The notes under the pieces are model-generated. The model did not search any database and had not been told where the DNA came from. It was given only the letters and a program-made list of their open reading frames with translations. A DNA stretch of 6,315 bases from JAYELX01 sp964544065 (GTDB taxonomy: Bacteria > Chloroflexota > Anaerolineae > Anaerolineales > UBA11858). Of this stretch, positions 1-4,588 are shown in pieces. The position numbers and the translations under genes are program-made. Where the stretch lies: the NCBI GenBank assembly GCA_964544065.1, contig CAZJBA010000172.1:1-6315 (forward strand). The letters are read 5' to 3'. Each line of letters starts with the position of its first letter. Position 1 is the stretch's first letter.

Positions 1-1
1 G

Positions 2-475
2 CAATGGAACCAACCCCCTGAAATGATCATCGATCCCGACAAAGAGTACGAAATCAAGATGGAGACCAACCGAGGTGTGATTCAACTGGAGCTTTACCCC
101 CAACACGCCCCCAAGACGGTCAACAATTTTGTCTTTTTAGTCCAAGAAGGATACTATGACGGCGTCAGCTTTCACCGCGTCATCGACGATTTTGTCATTC
201 AAGGCGGCGATCCCACCGGGACAGGCCGCGGCGGCCCGGGGTACAAGTTCGAGGATGAGTTGGAAGGGAATCCGCTCAAACATGAGACCGGCACCCTCTC
301 CATGGCCAACGCCGGGCCGAACACCAACGGTAGCCAGTTTTTCATCACCCACTCGCCTCAGCCCCACCTGGATGGCAAGCACACCGTCTTTGGCAAAGTG
401 ATCTCCGGGATGAACGTGGTCAACGACATTCAAGAAGGCGACCAGATGGTCGAGGTCACGGTCACGGAGAAGTAG
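2..475 (+). CDS. Cyclophilin-type peptidyl-prolyl cis-trans isomerase, 5'-partial
   Basis: Catalyses cis-trans isomerisation of X-Pro peptide bonds during protein folding. Counting from the ATG at 23 (150 residues), the single cyclophilin domain fills the protein. It has FHRVI with the catalytic Arg at 52, the IQGGDPTGTG loop at 59-68, the MANAGPNTNGSQFFIT core at 94-109 and LDGKHTVFGKV at 116-126. The position equivalent to the cyclosporin-contact Trp of human CypA is His (115), as in many bacterial members. The frame stays open to base 2, reading QWNQPPE before Met-23. The ATG at 23 has no Shine-Dalgarno sequence, and related proteins usually carry a short Pro-rich N-terminal stretch like this. 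I therefore treat the true start as outside the window. Whether a signal peptide or lipobox lies upstream cannot be seen, so cellular location is open. The family call is firm; the start is uncertain. Confidence 0.93.
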   Translation, partial: QWNQPPEMIIDPDKEYEIKMETNRGVIQLELYPQHAPKTVNNFVFLVQEGYYDGVSFHRVIDDFVIQGGDPTGTGRGGPGYKFEDELEGNPLKHETGTLSMANAGPNTNGSQFFITHSPQPHLDGKHTVFGKVISGMNVVNDIQEGDQMVEVTVTEK

Positions 476-512
476 ACGCTCGTACAATATCCGCTACTAA
501 GAAACTTATCAG

Positions 513-627
513 TGTCATTGCGAGGCGGTACTTTCCCGCCGAAGCAATCTCCCTCATTATCAGGCGGGGGATTGCCGCACTTCGCTTGCTCTGCACGCCT
601 ATCGGCGCCGCTCCGTTCGCAATGACA
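513..627. repeat. Palindromic MITE-like intergenic element
   Basis: About 115 bp bounded by perfect 11-bp inverted repeats, TGTCATTGCGA (513-523) and TCGCAATGACA (617-627). Inside is a second inverted pair, GCAATCTCCC (544-553) and GGGGGATTGC (566-575), with one mismatch. The motif set CATTGCGA, GAAGCAATCTCC, GGATTGC and CGCAATGACA is a recurrent small dispersed repeat in many environmental bacterial genomes; that is from memory, not a search. It has no coding capacity. I see no clear target-site duplication. It lies between the cyclophilin stop and the rightward terminator at 694-730, so a transcript running through it would fold into a long hairpin. Confidence 0.72.
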
Positions 628-642
628 TGCAATAATTGTTTC

Positions 643-733
643 TTTGATTTTGAGCAGCGCTTATCGCGCGGTGGTGTCGCTCAGAATTGAAATCCGCAGA
701 GGGTCAAATATCCTCTGCGGTTTGATTTTTGAG
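643..733. repeat. Short direct repeat flanking the terminator segment
   Basis: TTTGATTTTGAG at 643-654 recurs as TTTGATTTTTGAG at 721-733, differing only by one extra T. The two copies bracket a 66-bp segment that contains the terminator hairpin. The second copy also supplies the T-rich tail of that terminator. It could be a relic of a small insertion or duplication, or chance in T-rich DNA. Confidence 0.35.
694..730 (+). terminator. Rho-independent terminator, rightward
   Basis: A perfect 9-bp stem, CCGCAGAGG (694-702) with CCTCTGCGG (712-720), closes a 9-nt loop and is followed directly by TTTGATTTTT (721-730). The reverse-strand side has no comparable T-run, so it acts on rightward transcripts. 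It is the only good rightward terminator after the cyclophilin gene and probably ends that transcript, about 220 bp past the stop codon. Part of that distance is the palindromic element at 513-627. Confidence 0.72.
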
Positions 734-950
734 GCCGAAAGCAAATTGGCTAAACTTCCTCGCCGAACGTAAAACTGTGGACGACGTTGCAATAACGTTT
801 GTGGCTGTCGATCAACGTTTCTCGGACGATGCCATTGAAGAAATTGCTCACCGTTTCCAAGTTCAAGGCGGCTATTTCGACGATGCCATCGCCGTTTTTT
901 ATTTTTTTGTAAATGGGAAGTTAAGGTTTGCTTAATCTTTGTGGCTAAGA
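731..950. other. Gene-free stretch between two convergent terminators
   Basis: No convincing gene. A TTG-initiated frame (729-935, +) and an overlapping reverse frame (960-661) are open. Neither has a ribosome-binding site in a sensible place or a recognisable domain, and the TTG sits inside the T-tail of the terminator. Three related blocks occur at 780 (GACGACGTTGCAAT), 825 (GACGATGCCATTG) and 879 (GACGATGCCATCG). The last two share an exact 11-mer. They are spaced 45 and 54 bp apart, both multiples of three, so a decayed repeat-bearing coding remnant is possible but unproven. Confidence 0.4.
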
Positions 951-987
951 GAGAAAACAAACAGCCGAAGGATTTCGCTCCTTCGGC
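951..987 (-). terminator. Rho-independent terminator, leftward
   Basis: A perfect 9-bp stem, GCCGAAGGA (964-972) with TCCTTCGGC (979-987), has a 6-nt loop. Read on the reverse strand it is followed by TGTTTGTTTTCTC (963-951), a T-rich tail. It begins about 31 bp after the stop codon of the leftward glycosyltransferase gene, so it very likely ends the sulfotransferase-glycosyltransferase transcript. The + strand side is not T-rich. Confidence 0.8.
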
Positions 988-1018
988 CTCTGACTCGTAT
1001 TGTGATTCGGTTTTTCTC

Positions 1019-2458
1019 TTATTTCGATTGACTCATATTCTTGATGCGCATGACGACGTAACCAATCACCGATACGACAATAGTCAACCCGGCGAACATC
1101 CAAGTTGAACTTGAAACTCGTTGCAGACCCCGTATCTTTTTGCCCAGGGCGAACCGCTCCCAGATCGAAGGGCCCTCACGGCGGACGGAACCTCTTTGCC
1201 TTTGCCTGGCTTTCAAGATTTTGCGCACATCACCGCTGGAAAGCAGGGAGATGAGATCATCAAACGTGGTCTCATCGCTTTGGTCGCCATCTTCAGGGCG
1301 GCTTTTCATCCGGATCAAATTCTGATAGGCGGACACCGTCTGGTCAATCACGTTAGACCAGCTTAGATGGCTGACCCGCTCCCGGGCTTGTTGGCACAAG
1401 CGCTCGTACTCGTCGGGAGCCAGCGAGCAAATCTGTTGGACATGCTGGGCAAAAACTTGTGGGGAGGTATCGGCCGGGAGACAAGCACCTACGCTGTCAT
1501 CGACGAGTTCGGCAATCGTCTCGTTGGCCAGGCCCACAACCGGGGTGCCAGAGGCCAGCGCTTCGATGATGGCCAGACTCTGCACCTCCATTTTGGAAGC
1601 GGAAACAAAAACGTGAGCGCGCTGGAGGTAAGCCGGAATCTCCTCGTGGGGCACCTGTCCCACAAAGGTAACCCGCTGGTCGAGTCCGTTTTCCCGGCAA
1701 TAAACCTTGAGGTGTTCGCCATCCACCGACTTGAGGGGCTTTCCAACCAAATCAAGCCGGTAGCTGCCAGGCAGGTGATAAAACATCTCCAGCAGATAGG
1801 CCTGGTTTTTGCGCTCGCTGATGTAACCGGTGAAGGTCAAGGTCTTCTCGGGAGCGGTGAGGTCGGCGTCTTGGCCGCGGCGATAGAGTCCCAGGTCGCG
1901 CCCGTTGGGAATGATGAAAATGGTGCCGTTGTAGCCGTATTGGCGTAGCGACTTCCGAGCGGGTTCATTCAAGGCGACGATGGCGTCACAATTCTCATAA
2001 AAATCGGTCAGCACCCGCCGAGTCAGGGATGCGCTCAGGGAACCTTGTAGCAGTTCGATGTTTAAGGCCTCCGAAGCGCCAAAATTGAGTATCTTGTCGG
2101 GGAGCGCGTGAGTGGTGTGTACAAAGGGGACCTCGTGTATCCGAGCCCAAATTTGGCCGATCAAGCCCATCAAGGCCGGTTCGTGGGAATGAACCACATC
2201 GGGATTGAAGCTGTCCAGAAAATCGAACATGCCGCTGACGGTTTTGCCAGACAGCACCGGCATGTGAAATTCATCCGCACCCGCGCTTTGAATGCCGTAG
2301 ATTTTCAACTCGTTTTCACGATACAGGCCGGTTCGTTCGGCCGGACAGATCAAGACAGTATCATGCCGCTGGGCGAAATGATGGGCTAACTCATGGGCAA
2401 CGCGACCTTCTCCGCCGCCGTGACCGCTTCGAAACATGGAGATGAAAACAACTTTCAT
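1019..2458 (-). CDS. GT4-family glycosyltransferase with C-terminal membrane anchor
   Basis: A retaining GT-B glycosyltransferase (479 residues) that should move a sugar from a nucleotide-sugar donor to an unknown, probably membrane-associated acceptor. The N-terminal acceptor domain has the Gly-rich loop GGGEGRV (14-20), DVVHSHEP (87-94) and FVHTTHALPD (112-121). The C-terminal donor domain has GYISERKNQ (211-219, with Arg216/Lys217), DLVGKP (236-241), VTFVGQVPHEEIP (263-275) and the EX7E motif Glu291...Glu299 in EVQSLAIIEALASGTPVV. Unlike typical family members of about 380 residues, it continues with a basic linker (about 411-448) and one hydrophobic segment (about 453-470) followed by RIKN, which looks like a tail anchor. 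Donor and acceptor cannot be read from sequence. The start at 2458 has AAGGA (2467-2463) four bases upstream. The gene lies 41 bp after the sulfotransferase stop on the same strand, so the two are probably one operon. Confidence 0.93.
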   Translation of the reverse strand: MKVVFISMFRSGHGGGEGRVAHELAHHFAQRHDTVLICPAERTGLYRENELKIYGIQSAGADEFHMPVLSGKTVSGMFDFLDSFNPDVVHSHEPALMGLIGQIWARIHEVPFVHTTHALPDKILNFGASEALNIELLQGSLSASLTRRVLTDFYENCDAIVALNEPARKSLRQYGYNGTIFIIPNGRDLGLYRRGQDADLTAPEKTLTFTGYISERKNQAYLLEMFYHLPGSYRLDLVGKPLKSVDGEHLKVYCRENGLDQRVTFVGQVPHEEIPAYLQRAHVFVSASKMEVQSLAIIEALASGTPVVGLANETIAELVDDSVGACLPADTSPQVFAQHVQQICSLAPDEYERLCQQARERVSHLSWSNVIDQTVSAYQNLIRMKSRPEDGDQSDETTFDDLISLLSSGDVRKILKARQRQRGSVRREGPSIWERFALGKKIRGLQRVSSSTWMFAGLTIVVSVIGYVVMRIKNMSQSK

Positions 2459-2499
2459 GGTTTCCTTGTATGTCCTTAATAAGCCAGCGTAGCAAGGCT

Positions 2500-3654
2500 T
2501 TACTTCTTGGGAGAAAAATCAAAACGCTCGAAAACCTGTTTATAGTTTTCCTCAAGTTGGTCTTGTTCTAAACCCATTTCTTGGAGCGAATATTCATGTT
2601 CGCTTTTATAGCGGCGCGCTTTTCTAGTCGCTTCCCGTAGGATTTCATCAAACTCGGGTCTGATCTCCAGGCCAAAGTGTGCGTAGGCCTCGGCGACGGT
2701 CGCACCCACATCCCCAACCATCGTGTTGAAATTGATGATCTTGTATCCATCCGGCGCGGTTTGCTGCAACCTTTCCAGTGGATAATTGTACCAATGTTTG
2801 GCCATCTCCAAGATATAATCGCGGCTGGCATACGCTTCGACCGGATCACCCAGCAACTGCCATTCCTGCTCCTTCAAACTGATGTTGGACGGAATCACAT
2901 CGAGCGGATTACGGACCAGGTAAATGATCTTGGCATCCGGAAAATGATGGTACAAGGTATCGATCATGGGCGTGAAGTGGGGATTTTTGGCTAGATAATG
3001 CTTGCCCTCTCCCCCTTGCTCGTAGAGATAGCGCTTCAGGCACCGTTTGTAGAAAGACATGATCCGTTGCTTTTCCGTTTCGGGCATGCGCGTATCGAAG
3101 TAGGTATACCAACCAGCTTCATCCAGCATCGCCATGTAGAGCCAAATCTTGAGGGTGGACCAGATATGAATCAGGAGATACTCGTCTTCCTCCGGGGCTT
3201 GCAGCGCGATTTTGTGGACGACATTCTCGGCTTGCCAGTTTTTCTCCACTTGTGCGACTCCCTTGTGGATTAAACCGCCTGTGCGACGATCCAGCCACAA
3301 GAGGGCGTGGATGATCTTACGCATGGAGATGGAGGGAGCCAAAACGATCTCCCACGTCTTCATGGCATGGAAGTTGTGTCCATCCCGCGCCAGCAGCCGC
3401 TGCAGCAGGGTGGTGCCACTGCGAGGATTGCCGAGGATGAAAACCGGCTCTTTGATCTCCACCTTGCGATAACCCCGAAAGAAGATTTCATCCAGCAGGA
3501 AGCCAAACCAGGTTACCAGTTCCAAGCAAGGGTACACGATCAAAAAAACAGACAGCCAAGCGAGGCGTTTGGCTGTCAACTGGTAATTGGTGCCTTTACT
3601 CTCGAACAGCGATTTATAGATGAAGCGGAAGAAGCCTCGAAAATTGAACTTCAT
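2500..3654 (-). CDS. Membrane-anchored PAPS-dependent sulfotransferase (Sulfotransfer_3-like)
   Basis: Predicted to transfer a sulfuryl group from 3'-phosphoadenylyl sulfate (PAPS) to a hydroxyl or amine acceptor. The 5'-phosphosulfate loop is FILGNPRSGTTLLQRLL (72-88), with PRSGTT at 77-82. The 3'-phosphate site is KIIYLVRNPLDVIPSNIS (242-259), with Arg248 and Ser256. APEEDEYLL (153-161) and LAKNPHFT (221-228) are further conserved-looking blocks between them. A long hydrophobic stretch (about 31-58) precedes the catalytic domain, so the enzyme is probably membrane-attached with the catalytic domain in the cytosol, where PAPS is made. That favours a lipid or lipid-linked acceptor, which is inference. 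At 384 residues it is complete. The ATG at 3654 has a GAGAG-like Shine-Dalgarno sequence a few bases upstream. It is the first gene of the leftward pair with the glycosyltransferase. No PAPS-synthesis genes lie in the window. Confidence 0.9.
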   Translation of the reverse strand: MKFNFRGFFRFIYKSLFESKGTNYQLTAKRLAWLSVFLIVYPCLELVTWFGFLLDEIFFRGYRKVEIKEPVFILGNPRSGTTLLQRLLARDGHNFHAMKTWEIVLAPSISMRKIIHALLWLDRRTGGLIHKGVAQVEKNWQAENVVHKIALQAPEEDEYLLIHIWSTLKIWLYMAMLDEAGWYTYFDTRMPETEKQRIMSFYKRCLKRYLYEQGGEGKHYLAKNPHFTPMIDTLYHHFPDAKIIYLVRNPLDVIPSNISLKEQEWQLLGDPVEAYASRDYILEMAKHWYNYPLERLQQTAPDGYKIINFNTMVGDVGATVAEAYAHFGLEIRPEFDEILREATRKARRYKSEHEYSLQEMGLEQDQLEENYKQVFERFDFSPKK

Positions 3655-3696
3655 TGAATCTCTCTATCCGTCTTCGGGTTCGGTTATTTGCTTAGC

Positions 3697-3725
3697 ATAA
3701 TACCACGAGTTCAGCGGAGCGCTAA
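3697..3725 (-). promoter_or_regulatory. Candidate promoter of the leftward operon
   Basis: On the reverse strand TATTAT (3702-3697) differs from the -10 consensus by one base. TTAGCG (3725-3720) is a weak -35 (3 of 6 matches) at 17-bp spacing. The -10 lies about 43 bp from the sulfotransferase ATG. The -35 overlaps the left edge of the palindrome at 3724-3743. The -10 is reasonable but the -35 is poor, so the assignment is tentative. Confidence 0.35.
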
Positions 3726-3743
3726 GATGACGCGCGTCACCTT
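3724..3743. promoter_or_regulatory. 20-bp near-perfect palindrome, candidate operator
   Basis: The core TGACGCGCGTCA (3728-3739) is a perfect 12-bp palindrome. It extends to 20 bp (AAG at the left end, CTT at the right) with a single mismatched pair (A3727/C3740). It is gapless and has no T-run, so it looks like a dimeric regulator site rather than a terminator. It abuts and slightly overlaps the leftward -35 and lies about 90 bp upstream of the rightward -35, so it could control one or both operons. I cannot name the regulator. Confidence 0.5.
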
Positions 3744-3757
3744 GCCTGAAACGTATT

Positions 3758-3767
3758 GATCGCGATC
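3758..3767. promoter_or_regulatory. Second short palindrome in the divergent region
   Basis: GATCGCGATC is a perfect 10-bp palindrome whose centre lies 29 bp (nearly three helical turns) from the centre of the 3724-3743 palindrome. The two sequences are not obviously copies of one another. It could be a second regulator site or chance. Confidence 0.25.
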
Positions 3768-3785
3768 GTCGCTGTTTTCTTGCAC

Positions 3786-3813
3786 TCAGTAAGCAGTGAT
3801 CAGGTATCAGTTT
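3786..3813. repeat. Degenerate 7-bp tandem repeat, four units
   Basis: The units are TCAGTAA (3786-3792), GCAGTGA (3793-3799), TCAGGTA (3800-3806) and TCAGTTT (3807-3813), fitting a loose TCAGTNA pattern with exact 7-bp spacing. The array ends 19 bp before the -35 of the rightward promoter. It resembles the short heptameric arrays found between genes in some bacteria. A regulatory role is possible only by position. Confidence 0.45.
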
Positions 3814-3832
3814 TCAAACCAGCCCAAAAAGC

Positions 3833-3860
3833 TTACCAAATTCTGTAAATCGACTATACT
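3833..3860 (+). promoter_or_regulatory. Candidate sigma-70-type promoter of the racemase operon
   Basis: TTACCA (3833-3838, 4 of 6 consensus) and TATACT (3855-3860, 5 of 6) are separated by 16 bp. Transcription would begin near 3867, giving a leader of about 30 nt before the ATG at 3896. This is the best -35/-10 pair in the divergent region. Confidence 0.6.
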
Positions 3861-3882
3861 TGGGGACAAGGAAAGCGATAAA

Positions 3883-3888
3883 AAGGAG
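3883..3888 (+). promoter_or_regulatory. Ribosome-binding site that fixes the racemase start
   Basis: AAGGAG lies 7 nt before the ATG at 3896. It decides against an in-frame TTG at 3860, which would add 12 residues, overlap the predicted -10 box and precede the predicted transcription start. Confidence 0.8.
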
Positions 3889-3895
3889 TCTGACG

Positions 3896-4588
3896 ATGAA
3901 AACGATTGGCTTGTTAGGTGGCATGAGCTGGGAAAGCACGGCCCTGTATTACCGTTGGATCAACCGGGAAGTCAAAGAGCGACTGGGTGGCCTGCACTCG
4001 GCCCGTTTGGCCCTGGTCAGCGTTGATTTCGAAGAGATCGAAGTCTTGCAACGCCGTGACGAGTGGGACCGCGCCGGAGAGCTGCTCGGAGCGGCTGCCC
4101 GGCGGATCGAGGCTGCCGGAGCTGACTTCCTATTGATCTGCACGAACACGATGCACAAAGTGGCGCCCCAGGTGCAGGCGGCTATCGACATCCCGCTGCT
4201 GCACATCGCCGATGCCACCGCCGAGCGGATCAAGGCTGAGGGAATCGAGACCATCGGCTTGCTGGGCACCAACTTCACCATGGAGGGGGATTTTTACGCC
4301 GGGCGGCTGGAAACCCGCCACGGATTGCGCGTCGTGATTCCCCCGCCTCCGGAACGGGAGATCGTCCACCGGATCATCTTCGAAGAGCTGGTCCTCGGCG
4401 AGATCAAACCGGAATCTCGCCAGCAGTTCCTGGACATCATCGCCGGTTTGCGGGCGCGGGGCGCCGAAGGCGTCATCGAGGGCTGCACCGAGATCGTCAT
4501 GTCGGTTCAACAGGAACATACCGACGTGCCGCTGTTCGACACCACCGCCATCCACGCCCAAGCGGCGGTCGATCATGCCCTGGCTTGA
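3896..4588 (+). CDS. Aspartate/glutamate-family amino-acid racemase (cofactor-independent)
   Basis: Predicted to interconvert L- and D-forms of an acidic (or other) amino acid by a two-base, PLP-independent mechanism in the cytosol. The protein has 230 residues, normal for the family. Both catalytic cysteines are visible: Cys82 in ICTNTMHK (81-88) and Cys197 in EGCTEI (195-200). The N-terminal GLLGGMSWEST (5-15) and the mid-protein GLLGTNFTMEG (121-131) are the usual substrate-loop signatures, and the pattern is closest to the YgeA/RacX-like branch rather than MurI. Substrate specificity in this branch varies, so Asp versus Glu versus others cannot be decided. The start at 3896 is chosen for its AAGGAG and its fit to family length. 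The stop codon directly abuts the ATG of the sulfatase-fold gene, so the two are almost certainly co-transcribed and translationally coupled. Confidence 0.92.
   Translation: MKTIGLLGGMSWESTALYYRWINREVKERLGGLHSARLALVSVDFEEIEVLQRRDEWDRAGELLGAAARRIEAAGADFLLICTNTMHKVAPQVQAAIDIPLLHIADATAERIKAEGIETIGLLGTNFTMEGDFYAGRLETRHGLRVVIPPPPEREIVHRIIFEELVLGEIKPESRQQFLDIIAGLRARGAEGVIEGCTEIVMSVQQEHTDVPLFDTTAIHAQAAVDHALA

Noticed and set aside
23..25. ATG at 23 as the real start of the cyclophilin
   Set aside because: There is no Shine-Dalgarno sequence, the frame continues open to base 2, and the upstream QWNQPPE fits the Pro-rich N-terminal stretch of related proteins. It is kept as a 5'-partial gene.
137..487. 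Reverse-strand open frame over the cyclophilin
   Set aside because: It is a shadow of a gene with clear family motifs, without a ribosome site or domain of its own.
513..627. CRISPR repeat or rho-independent terminator reading of the palindromic element
   Set aside because: There is a single copy with no spacers, and no T-run follows either end of the outer inverted repeat.
729..935. TTG-started 68-residue + strand frame as a real small gene
   Set aside because: The TTG lies in the T-tail of a terminator, no Shine-Dalgarno sequence is present, and no family is recognised. It is reported only as a possible relic.
1367..1948. 193-residue open frame on the + strand
   Set aside because: It is antisense to the glycosyltransferase donor domain and has no recognisable motifs. 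It is a shadow frame.
3860..3895. TTG at 3860 as the racemase start (12 extra residues)
   Set aside because: It overlaps the predicted -10 box and has no ribosome site, whereas the ATG at 3896 has AAGGAG at 7 nt and gives the family's usual N-terminus.
4130..4576. 148-residue reverse-strand frame over the racemase
   Set aside because: It is a mirror of the racemase codon pattern in GC-rich DNA, with no start signals or domain.
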